Shown: positions 49,947-62,383, counted from the first letter of the stretch. The stretch is DNA of 64,000 nt from Chionis minor (GCA_013398295.1 VZSF01009123.1:186001-250000); one strand, 5' to 3'. Made by a program: numbers and translations. Notes: generated by a model from the sequence alone, not told the origin.

Positions 49947-52088
49947 GATCTTCGCATCTTGTTCCAGTGTCTCACCACCCTCACAGGAAAGAAGTTCTTC
50001 CTAATATCTGATCTAAAGCTAACCGCTTTCAATTTAAAACCATTACTCATCATCCTATTGCTACACCCCCTGATAAAGAGTCCCTCCCCACCTTTTCTGT
50101 AGGCCTCCTTTAATTACTGGAAGGCTGCTGTAAGGTCTCCCTGGAGCCTTCTCCTGTCCAGACTAAACAACCCCCACTCTCTCAGCCTGTCTTCACAGCA
50201 GAGGTTCTCTAACCCTCTGATCATCTTCATGTCTCTCCTCTGGACTCACTCCAACAGGTCCATGTCCTTTTTATGTTGGGGCCTCCAGAGCTGGACACAG
50301 AATTTCAGGTGGGATCTCACAAGAGCAGAGTAGAGGGGGAGAATCACCTCCCTTGACCTGCTAGGCATGGTCCTTTTCATGCAGTCCAGGATGTGCTTGG
50401 CTTCCTGGGCTACAAGCACGCATTGCCAGCTCATGTTGAGCTTCTCATCAACCAACACCCCCAAGTCCTTCTCCTCAGGGCTGCTCTCAATCCATTCTCC
50501 TCCCAGCCTGTATTTGTGCGTGGGATTGCCCTGACCCACATGCAGGACCTTGCATTTGACCTTGTTGAACTTTATGAGTTTCACACAGCCCCACCTCTCA
50601 AGCCTGTCAAGGTCCCTGTGGATGGTATCCCTTTCCTCCAATGTGCTGACTGCTCCACGTTCCTTGGCAATGTCAGCAAACTTTCTGAGGGTGCACTCAA
50701 TCCCGCTGTCCATGTCACTGACAAAGAGGTTGAACTGCATCAGTCCCAGTACCAGCCCCCGAGGAATGCCACTCTTCACTGCACGCCACTTGGGCATTGA
50801 ACTATTGACAACAATTCTTTGATTGGGGGCACCCAATTCCTTATCCACTGCCATCAAATCCATGTCTTTCCAATTTAGAGACAAGGATGTCATGCAGGAC
50901 AGCGTGAAATGCCTTGCACGGGTCCAGGTAGATGATAGTCGCTTTTCCTTTATCCACCAACATTGTAATGCTATCATAGAAGGCCACTGTATTTGTCAGG
51001 CACAATTTGCCCTTAGTGAAGCCATGTTGGCTGCCACTCATCACCTCCTTATTTTCCATGTGCCTTAGCAGAGTTTCCAGGAGGATCTGCTCCGTGATCT
51101 TGCTAGGCACAGAGATGAGACTAACTACCCTGTAGTTCCCTGGATCTTCCTTTTTTCATTTTTTAAAAATGGGTGTTACGTTTCCCGTTTTCCATTCAGT
51201 GGGAACCTCACCAGCCTGCCACAACTTCTCAAATATGACGGATACCGGTTTGGCAACTTCATACACCACTTCCCTCAGGACCTGTGGATGAATCTCATTA
51301 TGTTGCATGGACTTGTGCGCCTTCAAGTTCCTTACATGGTCCTGAACCAGATCTTGAGGAGTAGACGGTTCTTCATTTTCCTGGTCCTTGTCTTTGCCTT
51401 CTGGGGCTTGCATGGTGTGGCTAGAGCCCGGTGGTGAAGAATGAGGGGAAAAAGTTGTTGAGTACCTCAGTCTTGTCCATATCCCAGGTAACAGTGTGTC
51501 CCGTTTCCTTCTGGAGACAGCCTATACTTTCCCTAGTCTTCCTTAGGTCACTGACATACCTGTAGAGGCTTTTCTTGTTGCCCTTGATGCCCCTGGCCAG
51601 ACTGAACTCTGTCTGGGATTTAGCTTTCCTAACCTGATCTCTGGTTGCCCAAATAATTTCTCTGTATTCCTCCCAGGCTACCTGTCCTTGCTTCCACCCT
51701 CTGTAGATTTCCTTTTTCTGTTTGAGATTGTCCAGGAGCTCCTTGTTCATCCATGCAGGCCTCCTGGTGTTTTTGCCTAACCTTCTCTTTGTTGAGATGC
51801 ATTGCTCCTGAGCTGCGAGGTCCTTGCATAATAACCAGCTTTCTTGGGCTCCTCTTCCCTCCAAGGCTTTCTCCCACGGTACTTGTCCTGGTTTGAGGTA
51901 AAACAGGACCACAACAGTACTCTACCAAGCAGACCCCTGAAGAAACCAAAGTCTGCTCTCACTAAGTCCAGGGTAGTGAGCTTGCTGTGTGCCCTCCTCG
52001 CTGCCCTAAGGGTCTTGAACTCAACCATCTCATGGTCACTGCAGCCAAGGTTGCCCGTGAGCTTCACATTGCTGATACTCTGTGTCTT
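49722..52088 (-). pseudogene. CR1 ORF2 pseudogene (endonuclease C-terminus and reverse transcriptase)
   Basis: In life this frame encodes the endonuclease/reverse transcriptase that copies CR1 RNA into a nicked chromosomal target. Visible in order on the minus strand: the endonuclease end with its SDH motif (about 52060-52020), the linker ([19 protein letters not shown]), the RT N-terminal part (NEIHPQVLREVV, EVPTEWKTGNVTPIFKK), a palm motif A region reading [10 protein letters not shown] where the family has LDFxKAFD, and motif C reading FADI (50669-50680) where the family has F/YADD. Both palm motifs are thus damaged. Frames change near 51900 (the 33-bp insertion), 51415 and 50840, and a stop follows DMDLLE at about 50246. 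The ORF2 end (TAG) is at 49722-49724. It cannot make an active enzyme. Confidence 0.93.
51884..51916 (+). mobile_element. 33-bp minimal LTR remnant nested in CR1
   Basis: The insert begins TGTCCTGGTTTGAGG and ends GACCACAACA. Its first 28 bases are identical to the start of the LTR at 62041, and its last five (CAACA) differ by one base from that LTR's final CGACA. Perfect 5-bp copies of GTACT flank it (51879-51883 and 51917-51921), the same duplication length as both full LTRs. Removing the insert and one GTACT would rejoin the CR1 frame, so it is an insertion and not part of CR1. The simplest account is an LTR insertion that later lost its interior, perhaps between CCA microhomologies present near both ends. 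The size is about 4% of the parent LTR. Confidence 0.85.
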
Positions 52089-52096
52089 TGGGGATT

Positions 52097-55000
52097 TAAC
52101 CAATTTCTATTGCAAGATCAGATGTAATAGATGTGTTTTATCCAAAAATACTGGGAGGAAATGGAAGTGAAAAGGACCGTACATCTAGTACAAAAAGAGC
52201 AGAAGGAAAACGTGCTATTGGAAGCTGAAAATGACAGTGAGGTCAGGCCAACTGCCCTGCACATGCCAACATATAAACTGGTGTGCAAGACTGTACTGCA
52301 ATGTAGTAATACAATATCATGGGGTAGACTATCCCACTTTGCTCTGTGTCATGTTTTTGTATATTCTGATTGCTCAAAGCAGAATTGTTCTCAGTTAAAG
52401 ATGGTCCATTCCTGCAGCAAATGTCCCAGACTGAGCTGCAAAGGATGAAGGCTTTGGGGGTATCTCCGCTCTAGCACTCTGATAAGAATGCTTTTGGGTT
52501 ACTTCCAAGGGTTGTCCAAGGCCCAAAAAGTATGGTCAGCTGGAGAAATAATAGTCACAGATTCTGTGAATACCACCTCGCCCTGAGGTATGGAAGAGGG
52601 TTTTTTCTTCAAGAACAATGAGAAATTCTCTCTCACTGCTCTTTCCATGCTGCTGAACCACTTAGTCCTCACAAGGAGAACTGAACAAATAAAAGCCAAA
52701 AGAGAAGGAGAAGTGCTTTTATTTTTTTTAATTTATAATGGCACATTGGCTACCTCTATAACAGCACAATAAACAGCATGTACGCTCCTGCCTGAGAATT
52801 GTCATGCTAACAATTAAATTGTTAGCAAGGTCCCTATATCAACTAGAAACCTCTCAAACAAAGCCTGGGCATGCATCAGGGTTTTGTGTGGGCCAGGCAT
52901 CATTTCCAACAGGCTGTCTGAATAAGACCATCCTCTTTAGGTGGGTAAGAGAGTTAATGGTATGGACATAGGTCATATCATGCCAGCTGGCCATGAAAAT
53001 CTGTCCTGGCCTGTTTTTTGTTGTTTTTAGACATGATAAATGTAGCTATTGAATTCAGCCAGCTCAATAGCTCGTCTGTGTCCATGACAAATAGAAAATG
53101 TTTAGGGAAAGCATTTAAAAAGCAGGGAAGGCGTGGAGTGGCATTTCCTGTGGTGTATCCTGCTGGCTTCCAACAATCAGCAACTTAGGGATTTCGTGAG
53201 TCACAGACTGCATCCAGATGCATTAATTTTCATAGCTTCGTCTTCTTACTTCCAGCTGTTTTCAGCTTTGCATTTTCCATTTTCTTTAGGCTTATTTTTA
53301 GATTGAACTCTTGGGCCAAGAGGGGATCACAGCCTGTCTCTCTTCCAGTTTCTGAGACCAGCTATGCGCAAGCTGCATTGGATCGCACCTGCTCCAGGCA
53401 GTGCAATGGTCTGGATCCAGAAAACTATGAATTCTGTTTTGGAAAGATCCAAGTACCTGCCCGATTTGTTAGACTTCTCTTTTAGGAAGCCAGTGGACTG
53501 CTTCAGGCTCCCATGCTGAAGAGGAAGATTTTTTCTCTATGACAAGGTGACAGAAGTTCCATCACCGAGTGGAGTATTTTGGATACTTTTAAGTTCAGGT
53601 GAGCAATGTTTGGTTTTATTTCAAAATGTGATAATTTATTTGAAAATTAATCTGCACTGTTAATTCATATGTTTTCTGGGTTTTTTTATTTTATTTTTCA
53701 TGAGCTCTTAAAAAGCTTCCCTTGCTGATAAACTTGTATGGATAATTAAAGGCTTTCATATATAAATATTTTATTTGGAAGTTACTTGTTCTCCAGTTTA
53801 ATTAACACCTCAGTATGGACTTGAAAGTGTGACATCTGCCTGTACAAGAAATGTTTTTTTCCAAGTTCAGGAGCTGGTGTCATTGCACAGAGAGAGGCCA
53901 GGGACCCTTTCAAATGCACAGAGGTTGGAAGAGGAAAACAGACAAGAGACCTTTTGAATTTCTGAGGGGAGAAAGTAGTTTAGGAGAGGAGCAGAAGCTG
54001 ATGCTCTGAACTGAGAAGTAAGGTCACATGCTCTTTCATCAATTACTCCTTGGAGAAGAGAAATCCAATAAGAAAAATACATTTGACTATAGTTCATCTA
54101 CACTTTACATTAAGGCAGTTTCTAATAACCTTTAAACTCAAGATTGAACTCATCATCTGACACAGGAATCCATGGCAAAAATGGCATCTAGTGTAGCTAA
54201 AGACCTACAGGCCCTTGTAAGTGAGCAGTAGCAACAGCAGGTAACAGCGCTGGTGGAGGCAGCTTCCATCTGCATGTCTGATCATTTGGAAGGGGCTTAC
54301 AAACCACCTGTGGCATATATGCTACTGTTTAGAAATATATGATCTATGCCAATTTTTTTTTTTTTAAACAAAAAGATGAAAATGTGCCCTAGCAGAATCT
54401 TAGGCTGTGCATATGTTTCATGTATTTGTATTGAAAATCAGTTTTGTTTATAACAGTTTTTAAATGGTTTTCCAAACATGGTATCCTTGCTCATCTAGAT
54501 GTATGACTTTGTGTCACATTTCCTAGTACAAATGAAATAAAATTATAAGTAAATCACTTAGATCTTTTACATTATTTACAGACTTTTTCTTCATGACAGA
54601 TAAAAAACAGACTTGTTACTAGCTGTATTTTAATTATAGTCTTAAAACTAGTTAGTGATGCAATCTAAGATGAATATTAAATTACCTTTGCCTTGTCTTA
54701 CACTACCTGGGTCAGGAAGGTTGATTTGTGTTATGGCATGGGCTTTATTTGACTTTATTTTACTGGCAATGTCATTGGGGGGCTTTTTACTTTTTTTTTA
54801 ATACAGAAAATATAATTCTGTATTTTTATTTGATTTTGTTTCTAAATTAATTTTCCATTTCATCCACTAGGGAAATGAGATGTGAAAACAGTTTTGTAAG
54901 CATATTAGTGGAGGAACATACTTTCAGACTTAGTTTAGCTAACGCTGTAGGAAGGCTACATTTATCTGTTTTTCCTACCAGATGAGTAAAAAAACCTGTG

Positions 55001-58000
55001 CAAAAATTACCTTTTTTTTTTCCATTAATAAAAAAGCCTTAAATACGTAAAAAAGATAAATTTCAGTGTGGCATGTTAACAGTGAGTACCCAGGAAGTCT
55101 CAAACTGTCAGTTACCCGGGATGCTAAGCAATATGTTGCTGAGATTTGGAAACATCTCTCAGAATTTGCAAGCTGCTCTGTCACATTACAAATGTGTGCT
55201 CTCTGCACAGTTAAGAGGACTGGCTTACTGATCTATATGTGTTGAAACAATAGGATTCTGATTTGACCTCACATAAATTTCACTTTACTGTAGTTGCAAA
55301 GACTACAGTGGAATTAGTTCAGAAATACATATGTGCAGCTGGAACTCGTAGAGACCCACAGCTTTCTAATATCACTGCATGAGCTCATCTTCATTATCTT
55401 TCACATTTCTTCTCTACTCTCTCATTGCACTCAACAGTTGGCTCTATGTCCTTTCGCATTGCAAGCTCTCTGGGACAGAGACTACTTATTTATGACTTTC
55501 CAGTCAGGGTTTCTGGATATTTTTGTAAAGTTAATCCAAAATAATAATGGTATTCAGAGAGTGTCTAGACAAGGTAGAAGCAATTACTGAGCCAAGGCCT
55601 TTCCATGATCATGCATCGCCTACAAATTGCCTAATAATAATCCAACTTCTTACTGGAATCTATTCTTGTTATTTTTCAGTCATGAGTGGCTTGTTGTCAG
55701 TCAAAAGCAGACAGCAATCTAATCCACAGAACCATTTTGCAATTTCTTCTCATGTCCATAATGTATCCAGGCAGTCCATCTCAGTCAGAGCATCATGGGC
55801 TGCAGTATCCCTTCAGTGTCCTCAAACTTGATGCAGCCTTCTTTAGCTGACCATCAATCCACACTTACTGGTCTCTGCACTTCCAACTGAGTATACCTAC
55901 TGACAATAGAGACGGACGGACTGGCATGCCTTACAGGTCATCCAAGCTGATGGATGTTTACATGCTATATTTTCCTGCAATATCAAGTGCTTTCATTCTT
56001 CAGGATTTTTTCCAGAAAAGGTCATCCTTCTGAGATCTCTGCAGACTAAAGGTCTGAAAAAAATCTTTAGATATGGTCTAAAGAAAAAAAAAGAAAATTC
56101 TATTTTTCAGTGGGATTTGAGGTTTTTTGTATTTGTTCTCATTTTGTATCCAACAACCCTGGGAAGTCCAAGAATGTTTTCAGCTTTCCCATCATCCAAG
56201 TAGAGCCCAGAGATTAGAGCCCCCGCCAGGGATATGGAATAGCCACGTTCAAGCTGCTTTAAGGCAGGACTAGGAAATGGACTTTCCAAATATTCCCTTG
56301 TAGGTAGAAAACCAGCTTGAAGTTTGAAAGCTAACAGGCAGCAGCTAACTGGGTGTACGTTTTGCTGGGGTGCATATCTGAAAATCAAACTTTCGAACTT
56401 CAGCTCTCAAGCAGAAGGCTGCTACTTGGTAGCTGATGTGGGCTGGTTTTAAATATTGGTGCTACTCGGACTGAATAAAATGATTCTTCCTGAATCCTCC
56501 AGCTAATAAGAAAACACGAGGCAGAACCACCATTTTGAAGGCTAATCATGTGTTGCACTTCTGCACATAAACTACTTAGACTGGGAAAATGGGAGGGTTG
56601 GGGGCCAAGAAAGAAGAGCTGGTCCCAAAAAGAAGTGGTTTTGGAAAAGGGAAGGGGGCTTGGAAAGCAGAAGGTGAAGATCCTGGCTACAGGAAAGATC
56701 CTGGAAGGCGGGGAAGATCCTGGACATCAGAGAGGTGTGTGGAGATGAATGCCAGGGATGCCAAGGGACCTTGGGCAGTGATGCCAAAGGCTGGTACCCA
56801 AGATAATGGATTAGTGGGAAATGACCCAACTTTCTGCATGACTTTTGGCTGTCTTGGAGAAGCAATGACCTCCTTGCAGGGAAGGGAAGTTAGGACCTAA
56901 GGAATTTAGCACTCTGAGGAGGGAGGGAATGTGTGAAACAATCAGGTAGAGTGAAAGCACTCATCTTGCTGGTACTTAAATAAACCCCAGTATCCGGATC
57001 CACCACAGACTGTGGTTTACTGTGTCTCACCTGCAAGAACTCTGTCCAGGCTGTCCTTGCTTGCTTTCATCTACTCTCTGTCTTTCCTCCTACCCTTCAG
57101 CTAAATTCTCTATGAAAAGCCTCCATTTCAAGAGTCCGCATCTCGGGCAAAGAGTTTGTGAAAAAAATCCTAACTATTTCTATGAGAGAGTGAATCATTG
57201 TAAGAATTCTTTCATTTCCAAAATGAATTCAGAAATTTGTGCTGACTTACTGGCTGCTACTTTCTCTCTTTTTGGATCTGTTACTTGCTCACTAATTGTT
57301 TCCAAGGAGCCCTAGATGACTGTGACAAAGACAGCACTTATTTCTCTTGAGCTTTAGGCCCACACACTTCATTGTTTCAATATAACAGACTTATTACATT
57401 CTTCTTCAGAAAGGTCATACAACACCGCCTGTAAGCGATCACCTTTCAGGTGCTGCAGTTGCTATTATTTTCCTCTTTATGAGTTGAAGTGTGTGAATAA
57501 TGTCAAGGGGAAATAGTCTATTCAAATTGTTAAATAAAATTAGCTAACTTGATACTTCATGAATGTAGAGGAATCTGGGGGGAAGTGAAAGACCATAAGG
57601 AAGCAAAACTGCATCTTGTTAATCTGAAAAAATTCTTGCCTGGTACAAGCAAAACCTGTCAGGAGTTATACAAATTTCAAAATTCAAAATTAATCCAAGT
57701 AACATAAACCTGAATTAACTGTACCATTTCTTTCCAAGTAAACATTTTCTTTGAGTTACTCAGCTGTCTGTCAATCCTAGCCTTGTAAAATTTTGATTGG
57801 CAAAGTATCTACCATATCTTGAAACATGGCAAAATTCTCAAAACTGTTTACTGAAATTTCAAAAAAACCCTCTTTTCAATAATTTGAAATGTTGTGTATC
57901 CTGATTTGTGACAATATGCAATGTTGTGAGATTTAGTATTTCTGTGAAGTATAAATGCCACTTGTCTGCCAACTGTTGCTGAATTAACCCTCTGCAGGCT

Positions 58001-58474
58001 TTCACTGAAATTGGACAAAGAATTTTCAAGGATGGAAAATTCAACAGAAATGTGGTTTCTGTAATCAAAAACTAAATTTGAGTTCAGTTTCACTAGGTCC
58101 TTCCAAATGAGAGGAAAGTGTTCAGAGTCGGTTTGGTAAAAGTATCAGAGAGGCAACTGATAATATCCCCCTTTATTCTCCAGCAGTTCAGTAGATCAAA
58201 CACTCTCAGTGGAAGCAGACACTCCTGGTTTGTATCATAGCCCTGGGGAGGGTTTCTGCAAAGCTTTTGGTTCTCCTTTGTCTCACTCAGATGCATGGCC
58301 TGGTCAGAAGTTACAGAAACAGGTCTGTGCTCAGTCCCCCATGTTGAAACCAGACCATTTTTCATATTGAAAACCCAAATAGTCAGAAGCTGACAAAACC
58401 AGTAGATGTACTGGTCGCCCTGCCCCACCACCCATGCAGAGCAGGGCTTATGCCTGCTGGGGCTTCACCTAGCT
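52097..58474. other. No gene recognised
   Basis: AT-rich DNA without a recognisable host gene or RNA. The longest frames are 112 codons (58093-58431, minus), 105 (52131-52448, plus) and 103 (56589-56900, plus). At 53303-53485 a 60-codon frame follows an acceptor-like CTGTCTCTCTTCCAG. A purine-rich patch at 56585-56720 repeats GATCCTGG three times. At about 56971-57000 the sequence TACTTAAATAAACCCC looks like an LTR poly(A) region, but I could not define an element. Confidence 0.5.
53303..53485 (+). other. Unassigned 60-codon frame with acceptor-like motif
   Basis: CTGTCTCTCTTCCAG (ending at about 53349) is a good splice-acceptor match. The open sequence after it encodes a cysteine-containing segment (TCSRQCNGLDPENYEFCFGK) before a stop at 53485. 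I recognise no family, and a single acceptor-like motif is weak evidence. It could be a terminal exon, an untranslated exon or chance. Confidence 0.12.
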
Positions 58475-59150
58475 GAACCTTAAAAACCTCCAAGCACAGA
58501 AATTTCATGAATTCTCCAGGTAAACTGTTTCAATGCCTCAGTCTTTCCCAGACTTGAGACTGTTGCCCCTTGTTACGTCGCCTGCCATGGTGAAGGAGAG
58601 TTTGGCTCTGCAATCTTTGTAACTGCTCACGTTTGGTCACTTTTGTCTGCCCTTCACCAAACTAAACAAGCAGCTGCTTCAGCCTCTCCTGTCAGCTTGT
58701 GTGCTCTAGACACTTGGTGACCTGAGCAGCTTTTCATTGCACTTCAGTTTCTCAATGTTCTTCTTAAACTGTGCGGTCCAAAATTAGACAGTATTCCAGG
58801 TGCACTCTCACTGGTGCAAAGTAGAGCTGATCATAACATGGCCCAGTATGCAGCTGATGTTATTTGCAGTGAGAGCGCACTCTTGGCTCATATTCAGCCT
58901 GGCATGGACCGTAATTGCCATGTGTTTTCCCAGTAATGCTTCTCTTCAGCCAGCCAGTCCCCAGCCGGTACTGGTGCACAGGGGTTATTCCTCTGAGGTG
59001 TAGGGCTTCAAACTTCTCACTTAACTTCATGAGGTTTCTGTGGTTCCATCTTCATCTTGCCAAGGTCCCTGTGGATTGAAGTGCTGCTTATTTTGATGTG
59101 CTGTGAATGTCAGGCACCTCCACCCATACACAGAGCACTGTATCACACCC
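58475..59150 (-). mobile_element. Old CR1 LINE relic, minus strand
   Basis: The plus strand follows the reverse complement of a diverged CR1 3' region in order: CTTAAAAACCTCCAAGCAC, a segment related to the CR1 'lost-accuracy' C-terminal coding end, then AGACAGTATTCCAGGTGC and CTCACTGGTGCAAAGTAGAG, then TTGGCTCATATTCAGCCTG, and finally CTTGCCAAGGTCCCTGTGG. All are recognisable CR1 ORF2 3' segments. There are many substitutions and indels and no open frame. Ends are approximate, and it belongs to an older subfamily than the copies at 7941 and 49635. Confidence 0.75.
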
Positions 59151-62040
59151 TCAGGAAACTCAGGAGCTGCTCAGCCTGCTTCCAGCCTTTCATGACAAAG
59201 TCATTTGCTTGAATAAAGTAGAAAAGATTCTGCAGACATGGCTGAGACTGCCTTACCTCCAAAAACAGATAGTTTATAGTATGCTTATTAATGCATTTCC
59301 TGGGAAGAGTAATTAGGGTCAAGCCCCAGGCAAAAGAAGGAACTGCAGTGCCTGTCCGACAGTCTCATTCAGTAACCTGGCTGTCGGTTACAGAGACGAA
59401 TGGCAGGACTACCTCCTCTCTGAAAGTTTTGTGTGTGTATTTAGCCCTTTTTTCCCTGCCTTTTCTTGTTTGTCCCTGAAAAAGAAACTTCATGTTTTGG
59501 TGTCAGCAGACTGTTTGGATTGATAAAAAAAAAAAAAAAATCTTTGCCTTGATGAAGAGAATGAAATTGGAAAAATACACTTTTCATTAAAATGTCATCC
59601 CAAACTATACTTTTACATGATGGACTGTTTGCCTAGACCTAACTCAAGTATTTTCTCTAATCTCATGCTTCACCTTGCAGTTCAGTTCTCTTAGTTTCAA
59701 GCACACTGAAAATGCAATCCATTACCATTACAATATTTAAGGGATTGAATCTTAAAGCAAAATAACACAAATGTTAATTAATCTACTGTAAAACTAGAGA
59801 GCTACCTTTTATTCCACATCACTTTAAAAACTACAGTGTTCTCATCCAAATCAGGGTGCTAATCTGTGGGTAACTTGCTTGGCATTAATATCCTTTAGCT
59901 TAATTATTTTCTAGAAAACTCTTGCAGAGTTAAGTTTTTCTCCTAAACTGTTTCCACAACAGTTAGTGTATGTTAACTGTGCAGGATTTTTCAGACTCAT
60001 TTGGAAGATAACACTTATCATAGCTGCTGTATTAATTTTAGAGTTAGCTTCAGTCTCACTGATTTAGAGATTCACCTTCAAGGACCCACTGAAAACATAC
60101 ATCTAGGAAATGGTTCAAGAAAGAGATATGTACACATTTCCTTGTGTTCTAACATCTCTCACTTTTGTTATATAGAACAAAACAGCAGAAATTTTTTCTT
60201 CTCTTCCAGCATCATTTTTTTCAAGTAATCATTTCCTTGACATACTGAATCTACCTAAGACTTGGCCTTTGTATTTTGAGTGTTTTGTTGCTCTCCAAAG
60301 ATTTTGTCCTCTGAAGAAATGAAGTACCCACATTGCCTTCTCTAGTTCTTCTTGCTGCTTTAAAAACATTTTGAAGTTTAAAAGTTAATAACTACATACA
60401 TTCTTTAGAGATGTTAGCATACTTCAAAAAAATTAAAACTATTTTTGGACAGGGTTGTTATTCATCAATCCAATGAAAACCTGAGCCCTCTTGCAACTAT
60501 TTAAAATTGTCTGTTAATTCATAGAAAGTTCTTGTAAATATTTTTATCAGTTTGCCATGCAATTAAAATATTCTTTTATGAATTAGACTTCATCAGAGAA
60601 TGAAATAAATAAATAATAAAACATTATTTATATTTCATAGTAATTTTCTCCTATTCCACTTTGTTATGTGAAGGCTTTATAGACAGTATCCCTCCAAGAA
60701 TTAAATACAGAGTCTAGACGTGATTTTGCTAACCTACCCTGTAAGTTTCATGATTGGTTCAATCAAATAGGAAAAGATACTCCCGCCAACCATCTTTCTC
60801 TCCTTCCCCAGAATTATGTTCTGGCCCAAATATGATCTATGTCTTCAAAGAATATATTCTTCTCCTGAATCATTTGGAAGAACGGATCCCACAAGCAGAA
60901 GGTACAGTTTCACTTTTAGATCTAAAGCCTTTTAGACTCTGCAGGGTCTTGTACACATGTATGACAAAATACAAACTGTGAATTGAATTCAGAAATTACA
61001 CAAAGTCTAATTTTGTGATGTGAACATCTTGATGGATTATTAATGAAGAGAGGTTGTACAAAACTATGCAGCAGTAATTCTGTAAAATAAAACAGCAGCT
61101 ATTAAAATGGAGAATTCAAGGGCTAAATGTTAAAAGTACATTGTGCATGGGATTTTACAAGAGAAAATACATAATCTTAAAAAGTATCAAAGTTTCAAAG
61201 CATGTTTAAAAATTTAGCTAGTGTAGGGGATCTACAACAATGAACTGATATTCTAAGACATTCTTTTCTGCTTAGATCTGGAGCAGTTTGAAACTTTTGG
61301 CTTAAGATTAAATAAACCATAAAAACCAAAAAAAACATAAAAAATTCTCGTGTCTTTAGTCAGTAGAAACCTCAGGTGAAATCCTTGGAAGTTGTCTAAT
61401 ATGGATAAAGAAATGAAAAAACTATTTTTCAGTTTCTTGGATGTCTTGAATCCGCATCTGAAAACTGAATACAATTAAGATACCTGATAAGGCATCTTGT
61501 AAAAAAAGTTTTGCCTCTTATAAATAGTACACTGATGCAAGTACTTCCAAAGAGAAATAAGTGTAAAGGTTTTAGAAGCATCTCATTAATTTACTTACCA
61601 GCAGTACTTTGGAGTAAAGTATTACCTTCCAGGAAATGATTGCATTTGATCAAATTCATAACCCCCAAACACTCTCCCTGCTTAGATACACCCTTGTGAA
61701 TTCTGCATCATTTAAGATATTAGAAAGGTTTCATTGATGGTGCCAAATAAAGGAAATAAGGAATTCATTGCAACATAACCAGAAGTCCGGTCCTACTAGG
61801 TTTAAGAATTCTGTCAGAGTCTGAAAAGGATAAAGGAGAAATGTGTAAAGACTCTAATAAATGAGTTAGTAAATCCAAGTCTCTTTCATTTTTATGTAAA
61901 ACCATTCATCATTTTCAGAATATCTAGAACAAAACGGACTGTTCATCCTGAAATCAAAACAACCTTTTTGCACCAGTTCCATTGAAATGATTCTCCCTCC
62001 TCTTATTCAGAGAGTCTTAACTGGACTGATGTTAACAGAA
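59151..62040. other. No gene recognised; AT-rich stretch
   Basis: Featureless apart from an A16 homopolymer at 59525-59540. Frames stay at or below about 75 codons and are unrelated to known families. It ends at the target duplication CAGAA of the LTR at 62041. Confidence 0.55.
59525..59540. repeat. A16 homopolymer
   Basis: Sixteen A residues, no sign of a retrocopy upstream. Confidence 0.88.
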
Positions 62041-62383
62041 TGTCCTGGTTTGAGGTAAAACAGGACCAATTTTGTTCAGTAACTCTGCTTTCTAACTAGG
62101 CCTCTTCTAACTGCTGAAATTAACAGCATATTGTGCAGAAAACTGCTCTTTCTCAGAGTGATAAGACCCATGTTTATAGCTGATGCCAAGGCACGGTGTG
62201 CAGAGAGGCCCTTGCTTAGACTTATTGCGATAACGACCAAGGCCAGACACCTTGTTATTTGCCCTGTTGGAGGGCTGGAAGCAGAGAGGCGTAGAGAGGT
62301 CCCATCTGTGGGGAGGAGCAGACAGCACAGGTGACCCAAAACTGACCAAACAGTGTATTCCATCACATCTGCATCATGGTCAG

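Larger units (their letters stand above)
49635..52088 (-). mobile_element. CR1 LINE, 2.45 kb, 5'-truncated, minus strand
   Basis: The largest transposon in the window. On the minus strand it runs from the last part of the endonuclease (NLGCSDHEMVEF) through linker and reverse transcriptase to the CR1 3' end (reverse complement of CATAGAATCACAGAAGAG). TGGGGATT is present on both sides (49627-49634 and 52089-52096), an 8-bp target duplication that fixes both ends. It is a 5'-truncated insertion lacking ORF1 and most of the endonuclease. It contains a nested 33-bp LTR remnant at 51884-51916 and an assembly gap at 49792-49869. Many codons are still readable, so it is younger than the copies at 12600 and 58475. 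Confidence 0.95.

Noticed and set aside
49732..50102. Plus-strand frame repeated on both sides of the N gap
   Set aside because: It is the antisense of the CR1 ORF2 end, and its repetition comes from the duplicated contig end.
50393..50822. Plus-strand frames of 90-135 codons inside the large CR1
   Set aside because: They are antisense to the CR1 reverse-transcriptase pseudogene, whose motifs are on the minus strand.
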